This document shows, piece after piece, positions 1-10,451 of a stretch of DNA of 64,000 nt (position 1 is its first letter; every line of letters begins with the position of its first letter). Made by a program: the position numbers and the translations under genes. This stretch comes from Dryobates pubescens (taxonomy: Eukaryota > Chordata > Aves > Piciformes > Picidae), in contig NC_071646.1 of assembly GCF_014839835.1 (NCBI RefSeq), positions 1-64,000 of the forward strand. The letters run 5' to 3'. A model generated the notes under the pieces. That model was not told the DNA's origin, ran no database searches, and saw only the letters and a list, made by a program, of their open reading frames with translations.

Positions 1-235
1 ACCGGTGACATTTGTCTAGAGTTATTGCTCTCTTGTTTTCCCTTTTACACCAACTGTAGCTCCGAGCCTAAAGGCACAGCCTCAACTGTCACAGTTTCAT
101 CTGGGGTTTTTTGTTTCTTTGTTCTCGATACGCACGGCAAAGCCTCTGAAGAGCGCCCGGCTAAACCGCTTCCCATGCGCAGGGGCAAGAGAAGTCCCTG
201 ACTGGTCACTGTTGAGAGCGCAAAACAGATTTTGA
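1..235 (-). repeat. Module block A, copy 1
   Basis: Nearly collinear with 13460-13690 (GACATTTGTCTAG, GGCACAGCCTC, GGGGCAAGAGAAG blocks) and partly with 6570-6720. It is the downstream part of a three-copy minus-strand module. Confidence 0.85.
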
Positions 236-339
236 AAACAAACCTATAGAGAGTATATCAATTACAAACAGGTGATCTTCCATTGTGTGTATCAGGAAAC
301 ATTTATCATCCTTTATTGTTTAATTTGTTGTGGAATTAT

Positions 340-900
340 TTGGTCTTTGTTTCTTTGGTTGTAATTTGAATGGAAAACCCTCTCAGAGCCTAGCAAAGCT
401 GCTTCCCCCGTGCACAAGGGCAAGAGAGGCCCCTAACAGGGCTGTTAGCACACCTTTCAAGGGGTTCTGATGACATCCGAGGTGGGTCTGGGGGTTATCA
501 GAGGAGAATAGGGGGCATATGGAGGGATGCAGGGAGCCTCTACAGGGCCCCAAACGGATCTTTTAGTTAGACGCTCAGGGTTAGTTGGAGCCAACACCTA
601 CTATGGCACCCGCCACCAGCCACTACCGCCGACTACTACGGTGCCTGCCACCGGCCACCCGCAACTAACCCTAACCGTCCAACTAAAACGCCGAGAGGAG
701 ACCCTCCGTTGGCATCCGCACGCCCCTAAATTCCCTCTGGGCGGCCCCACGCCCATCACAGATGCAAACAGAGCCCCTTAGGAGGGGTGCAACAGTGACC
801 GGTTAGGGGGGTGTCTCTTACCGCTGTGCATGGGAAGGAGCTCAGCCAGCCTCTGTTCAGAAGGTTTCCCATTCAAATTAAAAAAAAAAAAAACACACAC
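340..900. repeat. Large imperfect palindrome 1
   Basis: The left arm (about 340-600) is inverted in the right arm (about 640-900). CTTTTAGTTAGACG and GGGTTAGTTGG on the left face CAACTAACCCTAACCG and CCAACTAAAACG on the right. The arms continue outward with GGTTTTCCATTCAAATTAC-like sequence on both sides. The ~60-bp centre is rich in CCGCCA/CCACTA. Confidence 0.75.
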
Positions 901-959
901 ACAATGCCCCGGAAAAAAAACCTACACCCCCCTCACCCCCCCCAAAATCAATGAATATT

Positions 960-1130
960 TAAAAACCCCTAGAACACACACAAAAGGAAAAACCATTCTT
1001 TGTGTATCAGACATACACACTGTAAGTTTACATCTTTCAGAACCCCATTTCAAAGCCTTTTTTTCAGTCAGATGAATACCACACTTCTACACCTAGTTAA
1101 ACAAGAGAGCTATGGTGTTGGAGGAGAGGG
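960..1130 (-). repeat. AT-rich tail block, copy 1
   Basis: Contains the recurring series ACACACAAAAGGAAAAACCA, TTCAGAACCCCATTTCAAAG and CTTCTACACCTAGTTAAACA. The same series recurs at 1735-1895, 2490-2616 plus 6400-6440 (split by the ERV), 7000-7130 and 13905-13970. Confidence 0.8.
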
Positions 1131-1240
1131 GTCAGGGTTAGCTGGCCTCCTAGGGGGTCTTAAACCTCCCCAAGAACATGCAGGCATTTCAAACGTTCCA
1201 AGCTGATACGGAGGAACCCCAGAGAGCAGAAGAGGCTGGC

Positions 1241-1345
1241 ACTTACCTGGAGGGGAGCCCAAGGAAGCCAGAAAAAAGCTGAGCAAAGAGCCATCCTCGG
1301 CAGAGCCGGGCACCGCCGAGCCCGGTCTTAAGTAGCCCGGCTTGA
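1241..1345 (-). promoter_or_regulatory. Promoter/first-exon-like segment of module copy 1
   Basis: ACTTACCTGG (1241-1250) is CAGGTAAGT, a strong donor, on minus. Right of it is a GC-rich stretch with CCCGGTCTTAAGTAGCCCGG where copies 2 and 3 carry TTTAAA. Homologous to about 9035-9150 and 14170-14260. Confidence 0.45.
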
Positions 1346-1484
1346 TGGAGCCACCGTCCCTTTAGGGAGAGAAAATTCTCTCGCTTTGCGGACCGGTCCT
1401 AAGCATGCAGTTACTGGCCACGCTCACATTTACAATTTTCGCTTCGTGCGTCTCTGGCCACGCTCGTCACAGAACCGCAGATCG

Positions 1485-2075
1485 GGGCTCCGACTCGCTT
1501 CGTAGATTTTTTTCCTACATCTCAATCGTGCCCATGCTCAGCTGCACGCTCCAAACAAACTACGTTTCTAACGTCTTAAGGTCTTTGAGGAACTTCCCCT
1601 GGTTCTACACAGACAACGCTACAATACCTGAAGTTCTTGGGGGATCCCCCCCGATCCCATACGCTTGGCCCCAGTTTCCATTTTCTATAATGCAACACCG
1701 TACCGCCTTCTCACCGTACAGAATACGCCACAAAAAACCCTATTACACACACAAAGGAAAATCCACTCTGTGTTACAGAAGCACACTGTATACTTACGTA
1801 TTTCAGAACCCCACGTAGCTCATTTCAAAGCCTCCTTTCCTACAAATTAATACTATTCTTCTACATCTACTTGAACAGGAGAGCTATGGAGTTGGATTGA
1901 GACTCCCTCTCGCTTCGTAGATTTTTTTTCTCCCGCGTCTCGATCGTGCGCGCTCAGCCACGCGCTCTAAACAAACAAGGTTTCTAACATTAAGTTCCTT
2001 TGGGGACTATCCCTGGTTCCCCACAGACAATGCCTACAATACCTTAAGTTCTTAGAGGATCCCCCGACCCCATAC
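1485..2075. repeat. Tandem duplication with a ~413-bp step
   Basis: The series CTCGCTTCGTAGATTTTTTT, GCTCAGC..CGCTC, AAACAAAC, GTTTCTAAC, CCCTGGTTC, CACAGACAA and GTTCTTxGxGGATCCCCC occurs from 1492 and again from 1908. The first unit also contains a tail block (1735-1895). Confidence 0.85.
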
Positions 2076-2616
2076 ACTTCAAACAGAAATAACACCTGTA
2101 ATACTTCAAGTTAAGCAGTACCTGTAATAAAAGAAACAATGCTTCTAATGCTTTTGGCTCCTGAAGCCCTGTGTGCCAAACAACTTCACAAACTCGGTTT
2201 ATTTCCGTAATACAGGAAGTGGCACTGGTTTAGTGCCAGAAATCTATTGCCTTTTTTCCCCATTTTCTGTGGGTTATGGCATATGTTTTTCATACTTTGT
2301 TTTAAATCAGCCACTTAGCTACCCATTGTGGTTATTTTGCTCCTTTGACACTCACAGTTTAACATTCTTATTTCATATAAAAGGTTAATCTTTTCCCATG
2401 TTAATTCTTATTTTATACAAAAAGGTTAATTTTTCCCATATCAGGCTCAGCCAGCCTCTGTTCAGAGGGTTTCCATTCAGATAAAAAACAACCGATCAAC
2501 AAAATCAATACATTTCAAAAAGCCGCTCTTCGCATATTATAGATACACATTGTACATTTATACATTTGAGAACCCCATGTACCCCATTTCAAAGCCTCCT
2601 TTCATACAAATAATAC
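2076..2616. repeat. AT-rich sequence ending in tail block copy 3 (left half)
   Basis: No gene seen. CTCAGCCAGCCTCTGTTCAG at 2447 also occurs at 840, and a tail block (2490-2616) is interrupted by the ERV fossil. Confidence 0.5.
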
Positions 2617-3200
2617 AGTTGTAGTAGAGATGTTTTAATTACTTCGAGCAGCGCTTTCTGGACCAGAGGTAAGCAGCTGAAGACGTTTATTACATTATAC
2701 AGCAAAGTTATATAGTCTATCAGAAGGCACATGTGGCACATCTCAATTGGCCATTTTCTACAGGCGTACGCGTAATTAAGGCATACAATAGCTCGTAATA
2801 ACAAAACTATTTTAACACATCCAACCAAATTCTGCCCGGTTTCTCTTCTTCCGTTCCCAAGTGTTTACATTACGTAAAAGCATAAAATCGCAATCACAAA
2901 AAAGGTAACACCTTAGGCCAATATCCCTGTGACTCACAAACCAGCAGCACCTGAGAGAAAAAGGGAACTGCAGAACACTGCACAACTGCTAGATGACATC
3001 AAGCCCTCTATTTGTCCTCCTTCATTGAAAAGCCACCTTGTTATTTCATAGGATAGGGTACCTCTTTATCCCTGCTTGGCGATTTCACTGAACTGTACTC
3101 CTGAGATCACGCTCTCCAAGACAAAACATAGCTTTCTCTAACTCGAGCAAAGGCAAATCTTCCCCATAATCTAAAGCTATCCGAAAACACCCTCTCCCCA
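2617..3200 (-). repeat. 3' LTR of the ERV fossil
   Basis: Shares long blocks with 6051-6397, including the TTTATTACATTATACAGCAA block (AATAAA region on minus) and the CTTTCTCTAACTCGAGCAAA block. Ends in CA on plus (TG on minus). Confidence 0.8.
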
Positions 3201-6050
3201 CATCTCCCCTTTTCTGTGTACTAATAGAACACCGCTTTTGATAGACCTGTCCAAAATTCTTCGCATACATAGAAGCGAGCAAGTTAAAAACCATATAGCA
3301 AAAGCTACAGTTCTATGAACGCAGCGTGTCTAACAGACTGATGTAACCCATAAAAGACGCAATGCTCAGCTAATCGAGTTAATTAGAACATTCTAACAGA
3401 ACTGGTATAATATATGGTTAAACATAACAAAACTCCCAGCTACACCTCAGCAATTAGTTCACATTCTTTTCCATTTCTCTTACAAGGTCAGAACACAAAC
3501 AGAACAGTTGCTTTTTTCAGACAAAGCTGCATCCTACTTACTCCCTTACTTCAAAGAACTCACTTCTTTGTCACCTGCTTAATCTGTCAAAGAACTTAGA
3601 TCTTACTAGTTCAAGTTCTCACACTTCACTCCTCTTACCAACAGAGATGACTCGCTTAGGCCCGAATACATCGTACACGTCAAGACGCGATGACTTAAAA
3701 ACACAGCAAACCCTATCCTCACCCCTGTCTTTTACAATACGCTTTAAAGGTATGTTACATCCTCTCTTGTCTAAGACACTCAAAAATCCTAAGTTGTTTT
3801 ATGTTAGCAAGATTCTCCTTGATCCGTAAAGATAAAGCTGGCCAGGCTCCATCTCCATAAGTAAAGAAGAATCTTGCAGGTAAACGGCAAAAGTGAAAAG
3901 GTTTCTTTGCCGGGTCAAAGATGACGCCTTGAATATTCACGGTTCTGCCCGATATAAAATTGACCGTAACATAACGATCCATCCTTACTCATCCTAACAA
4001 CGCTGATCTTCTGATACTTTGTTTTTGCTAAGGCACTGAGCCCTGCTGATACTATCTTTGGCCTAAGGTTGTTTGTTCTTCTTTCAAGTTTCTCCTAGGT
4101 AAAACTTCAGAATTCTTATATCCTCCATAAACTTTGTTAAATCGCACTTGAAACCGCACATAAAATGAAAGTTTGAAAACATAATATACTTTAGCCTTTT
4201 TTTTGGTGATGTAACACCCGAATTCTCCCTATTTTTTTTTTATAACCCAAAATGCAAATGTATTTTGTGTTACAATGAAACTTTAACTATTTAAAATTAT
4301 GACAAACCAGTGAGTTAACATACAAGGCCATGTCAACATATTCTCTAATCACACAGCAATTAAGCGATCGTGATATTCAGTCCTAATAGACATAGTTTTT
4401 GGGTACATTCTTCTGATTGATGCTTTTGATCTCAGATTATCTTAACAGACATTGTGATCGGTGTCAGGCAGATCTGCCGATTTTCACCTTCATGTGAAAT
4501 GCTATTTGTCCCATCCTCTTGATTCTTGTGCTGCTGTTTGTTAAGATGATCGCAGTACTGCGTTGCAGAAGTGATGTTTCCAGGTGTTGACATGGGTTAG
4601 CTATTTCTTGCTGGTATTACTAAAAGCCTTAGTTACAAGATATGCATCCTTTTTGGTTTTTAGTATATATAATCCCTATCTTAAAAGAATTGAATACAAA
4701 GAAAACAAAAAAAATCATTCTATAATATCCCTATATCAAACTCTTATGCTAACACCAAAAATCTCTACAGAACTGAAAGAACCGTGTTAAATTATCAAAT
4801 CAATGTCTTAAAAAGAAACAAATAAAAACTTAGAGCTCTTTCAAAATGCCATGGCACCAAAAAAAAAAAAGTTTGAAGCAAAAGGAAGTTAAAATTTGAA
4901 CTCAGAAAAATGAAAGTTTGAACTCATTACTAAATGGTTATACCTGACTACAATTACTAAATACTTAATACTTATAAACACTAAATACTTACTATTCCTT
5001 ATGCTTACTGGTAAAACTTAACTATTGAAAACATGAAAAAAACCCAAATGTCTAAAACATCACAATCAGAAATAATGAAATAATCATTGCTGCTTTAAAT
5101 CAGAACACAGCTTTCATAGACTAGAGAGGTTATCAGAAAAGGGGCGGTGGGGGAGGTGGCTGGCTAGCAAAGGCACCATAAGTACAGACAGGGGCAGGGG
5201 GGAAAAGGAGGGTGGGGAGAAGGCCACCGAATTCACAGCAGCTGCCCTTTCAGGCAGCCTCCAGGTCAAATGTAGGATCCCCTGAAGGCACGGAGAGTTC
5301 CATGGGACGTGATAGCAGCAGTTTTGAGCTTAATTGATGTTTTTGAGCCTAAAACTCGAGGTGCCAGATGCCATTGTTTCTTCTCCACTCCGTATCGCTG
5401 GATGTTAGTGTGTACAACTTACAGCAGCGGTTCCTAAAGTACACAAAACTATCTGCCAATCAGTGTTTCTTACAGGCTTCTAGGACAGTCATCCTCTCCC
5501 AAGTCATGCTTTTTGCCTAAAGTGTCCCTTCTGTCCACAATTAAAACACATGGAAGAACTTTTAAGAGTTAGTGGGGGAGAGGGGGTGTCCAGCAGCAGG
5601 GGGGGAGTGGGCCACTGTTGCTATCGGCCAGGCACCAGCGACTGCAGCTCCAAGGGTGCGGGTGAGCTTAGTGGCCGTGGTAGGGGAGGGGGGCTGGGGG
5701 GGTGTAGAAGTCAAAGAGCAGCTTTGTTCTGGTGAAATGGCATCGATTACTATTGTAACAGCTTTGTAAGGCTCTGCTAATTGATCTAAAGAATCTTTAA
5801 TTAGTCCCCATGCCATAAGGGAAGATGTAACAATGTTGTTAACTTTTGTTGCCGCCCTGAACGACGCCATCCCTCCCCGCTCCCGTGTCTTTTCATCCTA
5901 CGTTGTTGCCCTTTTTTTTCCTCCCAGATGTAAGTAATGACTCCCAGTATCAACTTATCTTTTGTTATTTGATTACCCATACGTGCTCATCAAAAGGAGG
6001 CACCAACCCTCAGTTTCCCCAGTCGCTTACCTCGGTCCGGAGTGACCATT
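3201..6050 (-). other. ERV internal region without an identifiable pol or env
   Basis: Mostly AT-rich sequence between the LTRs. Only the gag-like trace near the right end is recognisable. No host gene was found inside. Confidence 0.6.
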
Positions 6051-6397
6051 TGTTGAGGTATCGATGTTTTAATTACTTCCAGCGGCGCTTTCTGGGCCAG
6101 ATGCAAGCAGCTGAAGACATTTATTACATTATACAGCAAAGTTAATATAGCCTATCAGAAGGCACACGTGGCACATCTCAGTTGGGCATTTTCTACTGGC
6201 ATACACGTAATTAAGGCATACAATAGGTCATAATAACTATTTTAACACATCCAACCAAATTCTGCCCAGTTTCTCTCCTTCAGTTCCCAAGGGTTTGCAC
6301 TACTCTCAGAGTCAAAGACAAAACACAGCTTTCTCTAACTCGAGCAAAGGCAAATCTTCCCTATCGTCTTCCAAAGCTATGCCAAAACATCTTCCCA
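6051..6397 (-). repeat. 5' LTR of the ERV fossil
   Basis: Begins TGTTGAGG and ends CTTCCCA on plus, giving TG...CA ends. It is collinear with the left LTR but shorter. Confidence 0.8.
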
Positions 6398-6529
6398 CGT
6401 AATACTATTCCTCTACATCCGGTTACACAGGAGAGCTTCTAGAATGTAAAAGCAAATTCTAGGGAGAGCAAAAGAGGGTTTCAAAGCATAAATATAACAG
6501 GTGTATCAAGTAAAAACAGTGGACCTTCC

Positions 6530-7130
6530 TTTTTGTCTGCCATGGGAGGGGGGGGTTGCCCTTCTTGGTTTCTTTGGGTTTTTTTCTTTTTGCTTCTTTG
6601 TTTTCAATACAAATGGAAAAACCTTCAAAGAGGGCCCCACTCGGCTGCTCCCCACACACAGGGGCAAGAGAAGCCCATAACTGGTCAGTGATGCCATCCC
6701 TCTTAAGGGGATCGGTTGACACCTAAGGTGCACCTGGGGGTATTCCAAGGGGAATTTGGGGGCACATAGAGGGATCAGGAGGGCCCCTGGAGAGTCTCCC
6801 AAAGGATCTTTTAGTTGGATGTTTAGGGTTATTTGGACACACCACCCCCCACCACCCCCCTCCAAAGGCCACTACTGCAAAGCTTACCACCATCACCACC
6901 ACCCCTTATCATCCAACTAAAATACCCACAGGAGACCCTCCATGGGCCCCCACAAGCCTCTATATGCCTCTAAATTCCCCTTGACTTCCCATTCAAATTA
7001 AAAAACTACAAATAAAACCAGGGATGGTTCCTTTGTGTGTGTCTTGGGGGGGGTGTTAATTTATAAATAAGAGTAATTTCAAAGCCTTTTTGCATCCACA
7101 TTACTACTGCTCTGCAATCTCTCGATTAAG
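6530..7130 (-). repeat. Module copy 2: block A, palindrome 2 and tail block
   Basis: Block A at 6570-6720 (GGGGCAAGAGAAGCCC), then an imperfect palindrome centred near 6850 with perfect 13-bp arms TTTTAGTTGGATG and CATCCAACTAAAA, then the tail block 7000-7130. Same order as copy 1. Confidence 0.75.
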
Positions 7131-8320
7131 AGCACAGCTTTTTCTCTGCTGGAATACCTCACACTAATACATTTTTCCATGGGTTTTCATCCCCTCTGAG
7201 AGCATTCCGGCCTTCAAGCAGCTTTTCTGGGCAGCTTCCCCCACCTCTCGCTCACCTGCTCCTCTCCTGCATCACCCACCCCCATCGTGGAAGGAAAGAG
7301 AGATAGCTGAGGGGCTGCCCTGCTTTTTATCACCCCGACCCACGGGCGCCCTTCTCGGTAGGATTTGCACCTTCGGCACACAGCTGAGTTTTTGCTGCGC
7401 TTCTCTGCGAGCGCTGCTGTGCGGGTCCGCATCTCCAAGCGCATTACACGTTCTGGGATTTACTACCCCAAAAGTCACCTTGCAGTCTGTGCATTTCTTG
7501 CTGGCAATCAACCCATCTCTTCCATCTGTTGCTCTCGTTGTTTTGTTTCTGCTTTCTGAGCCCGTGTCGGTACAAGTGCTTCTCAGGGCACCACAAACAG
7601 AGAGAGACAAAGCCTCCTATTCTCCAATAGTTCCAGGAAGATTTCCAGCACCCCTAGGCAAGCAGCAACAGAGTGACAGCTGTGAGGTGACATCAGCCTG
7701 GCACTGGAGCTGGGCATTCTGAGCAGATGAGGAACCCTGGGGAATACCTGCAGAGAAATCTTGGTTCCTCTGTGGAGAAGCGCTGGCCTTGGAGACAAAG
7801 CTGTCTTTGATCTGGGCACCGGCTGCAGCTCTCAGCGGTGCCCAGCTGCAGAGCAACGCCCTGCACCTTCGTCCTGATCCAGGTGGAGAGAGAACTGCCA
7901 GGAACACAACTTCTCTGCTCCAGTTGCAGCATCCCCAGGTGCCGAGCGCAGCCTCGCCGTTAGCCTGTTGGAGTGGAACGCGGCCCCTGTGAGAAGCTCC
8001 TGGGGTCAGGGGACAAACAAGAGGTTTTCCACAATGGAAACAAGGGAAGCCTCTCTGCCACCCCCATTATACCCATCAGAGGACTTCTGCTTGCCTACCT
8101 GCTCGGTTGGAGTCGACACTGGCAGAAATTTCATCTCCTCGGTAAAAGCGTGGACTGAACAATTTCCTTTTCAGCCTTTCCCTCCTGACTGACAGATCAA
8201 ACCCTACCTGGAGCCCACACAAGCCAAGCAGAAGGAGATCCCCTGCTAGGCTGCAGGGCGAGGCTGCACCGTCGCGGCAGCCGCGGCCCTCGTGCCGAGC
8301 GTGTCGCTGCTGTGGGTCTC
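7130..8320. other. Non-coding interval of module 2
   Basis: No gene recognised. Short stretches resemble other parts of the mosaic: GGCACCGGCTGCAGCTCTCA near 7816 and CAGCACCAGCTGCAGCTGTC near 9615, and the CACCTGCTCCTCTCCTGC text near 7254 and 14957. Confidence 0.4.
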
Positions 8321-8339
8321 ACTTGCTCAGTCAATGCAA

Positions 8340-8440
8340 CCAAACCATGGTATTAAGTGCCTCACCCAGTCTTAGTTTAAATACTTGCAGCGATGGTGAC
8401 TCCATCACCTTCCCAGGGCAGCGCATTCCTCGTGAGTGTA
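8340..8440 (-). mobile_element. Short CR1 fragment
   Basis: GATGGTGACTCCATCACC followed by TCCCAGGGCAGCGCATTCC is the minus-strand CR1 pattern seen elsewhere in the window. Confidence 0.55.
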
Positions 8441-8604
8441 ACACAAAGCAGACTTACTTGTGGTCTTGTTCTCCAAAGCACACCGTACAGGCTGCTCCTG
8501 AGGTAAACACACACACAAATACAACGTGTATAGAACAGCAAGAGTCCTGCAGACGAAACTCCTAAAAGGAGTGGGGAAACACTGGGTGTACCAGAAAGCA
8601 GACA

Positions 8605-9035
8605 CCCCCAGCCAGCCCGCGCCAGCGGCGAGACACCCCCAGCCTGCCCGCGCCAGCGGCGAGACACCCCCAGCCCGCCCCAGCCAGCCCGCGCCAGCGG
8701 CGAGACACCCCCAGCCCGCCCCAGCCAGCCCGCGCCAGCGGCGAGACACCCCCAGCCCCCCCCAGCCAGCCCGCGCCAGCGGCGAGACACCCCCAGCCCC
8801 CCCCAGCCAGCCCGCGCCGGCGGCGAGACACCCCCAGCCCCCCCCAGCCAGCCCGCGCCGGCGGCGAGACACCCCCAGCCCCCCCCAGCCAGCCCGCGCC
8901 GGCGGCGAGACACCCCCAGCCCCCCCCAGCCAGCCCGCGCCGGCGGCGAGACACCCCCAGCCCCCCCCAGCCAGCCCGCGCCAGCGGCGAGACACCCCCA
9001 GCCCCCCCCAGCCAGCCCGCGCCAGCGGCGAGACA
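8605..9035. repeat. 41-bp GC-rich tandem array
   Basis: About ten units with core GCCAGCCCGCGCCAGCGGC and GAGACACCCCCAGCC; full units measure 41 bp and the first two are shorter. The period is not a multiple of three, and several frames on both strands are stop-free, so the long open frames here are repeat artefacts. Confidence 0.95.
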
Positions 9036-9310
9036 CCTATAGAGAAACCCCAGAAAGCAGCAGAGGCTAGCACTGACCTGCGACACAGCGAAGAAGCAAC
9101 GAGCTGTACCAGCCACAGCCCTGCACTCACGCGTTTTAAAGCATCCGGCGCCATGTTGTTGAGGGCGGTGCCACCGTGGAGAGGGCGGTGCCTGCTTGGG
9201 TAGGGCGGTGCCTGCTTGGGTAGGGCGGTGCCTGCTTGGGTAGGGCGGGGCCTGCTTGGGTAGGGCGGTGCCGGCTCGGGAGGGCGGTGCCGGCTCGAGA
9301 GGGCGGGGGC
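9035..9310 (-). promoter_or_regulatory. Promoter-like segment of module copy 2 with GC-box array
   Basis: Donor-like AGGTCAGTGC on minus at about 9070-9079, TTTAAA at 9135-9140, then (upstream on minus) about seven 20-bp units AGGGCGGTGCCTGCTTGGGT (9158-9305), each with a GGGCGG Sp1-type box. GAAACCCCAGAAAGCAGCAG at 9046 matches GGAACCCCAGAGAGCAGAAG near 1212. Confidence 0.5.
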
Positions 9311-9705
9311 GATCTTGGGCAGGGCGGCAACCTTTTGGGGAGCGCCTCCGGCAGCTGGGATAGGAAGGTCGCCGTCGTGCGGAAGGCGGCGCTGTCTGGG
9401 TGCCCCCCGACCCCTTTACGTGTCTCCAGACCCCCTTTGTCACCTCACAGGCACAGCTTTCCATGGGGTTTATTCCCCTTCAAGACTGTTGAGTTCTGAG
9501 CAGCTGAGCCCTGTACAGAAATGTTCCTCCAAGAGCTGTCAGAAAAACATTCGTTCCCCCAGCAGGCAGCTCTGGCTTCAGAGCAAAAGCCTTCTGTGAT
9601 CATTCTGTTTAGCTCAGCACCAGCTGCAGCTGTCAGTATGACCAAACTACAGAGTAATGGCCTCCTCCCAGTGCCCTCCCAGTCCCAGCAGTTTCCTCCC
9701 ACCGA
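9310..9705. other. Interval without a supported gene
   Basis: GC-rich left part, then sequence resembling 7790-7860. Nothing coding could be supported. Confidence 0.35.
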
Positions 9706-10450
9706 AGGACTGGGAGAGAACTGGAAGCGACTGGGAAGAAACTGGGAGTGACTGGGAGGGCGCTAGGTGGAATCTGGGAGGGAAGGAGGAGGAAACTGTC
9801 AGAGACTGAAAGAAAACTGGGAGGAAACTGGTAGAGACTAAGAGGTAGTGGAGGCTCGGGCGGGAGGCACTGGGAAGAACTGTGAGAGAGCTCCGAGGAA
9901 ACTGGAAGGGACTGGGAACAGCTGGGGAAAAAGTCCCAAACAGGACCCTAAATTGGCCCAAATGGCCCCACAGTAAACAGAGCCCAAACTGGGGTGATCG
10001 GGACCAATGGAGCCAGTGGAAGCACTTCCCACCTACACTTCACCGACCGATGAGAGCACAGCTCTGCTTTCCCACTCCGGGAAATCTGCCACACTGCAAG
10101 ATGAGAAGGAGACTGGGAGGGACTGAGAAGAGCTGGGAAAGGACTAGGAGAGATTGGGAGGGGACTGGGAAGGACTGGGAGTGACTGAGATGGGACTGGG
10201 AGAGGATTGGGAGGGATGGGGATGGGACTGGGAAGGGACTGGGAGAGGATTGGGAGGGATGGGGATGGGTCTGGGAAGGGACTGGAAGGAGATTAGGAAG
10301 GACTGGGAGAGGAACGGGAGGGACTGCAAGGAACTGCAAGGAACTGCAAAGGGAATGGGAGGAACTGGGATGGAAATTAGAGGGACTAGGAGGGACTGGG
10401 GGTGACTGAGATGAACTGGGAAAGAACTGGGAGGGGCTGGGATACCACTG
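9705..10450. repeat. ACTGGGA minisatellite
   Basis: Degenerate 10-bp units (GGGACTGGGA, GGAACTGGGA) in two runs, 9705-9930 and 10095-10450, with unique sequence between. It resumes at 12315-12440 on the other side of the CR1 copy. Confidence 0.85.
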
Positions 10451-10451
10451 G

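Larger units (their letters stand above)
2617..6397 (-). mobile_element. Broken endogenous retrovirus, LTRs at both ends
   Basis: An LTR-type provirus fossil in minus orientation, about 3.8 kb and so far shorter than a whole provirus; it is clearly broken in several places. Left (3') LTR 2617-3200, right (5') LTR 6051-6397. A purine tract stands just inside the 3' LTR (about 3201-3216), and a sequence starting TGG stands two bases inside the 5' LTR (6030-6048), where a primer-binding site is expected. A gag-like trace with a nucleocapsid-type zinc-knuckle pattern lies at about 5500-5870. No pol or env could be named. The flanks share TAATAC (2611-2616 and 6400-6405), a likely 6-bp target duplication, which suggests a class II (alpha/beta-like) element. 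LTR divergence is roughly one site in ten by eye, suggesting tens of millions of years. Confidence 0.8.

Noticed and set aside
540-690. GGGTTAG/CTAACCC text as interstitial telomere repeats
   Set aside because: Only single copies inside the palindrome arms, not tandem TTAGGG.
8377-9464. Long overlapping open frames on both strands (proline/alanine- or glycine/arginine-rich)
   Set aside because: They are the 41-bp tandem array read in several frames; the unit lacks stop codons and is not a multiple of three.
9647-10405. Serine/proline- or tryptophan/glycine-rich open frames
   Set aside because: Produced by the ACTGGGA minisatellite.
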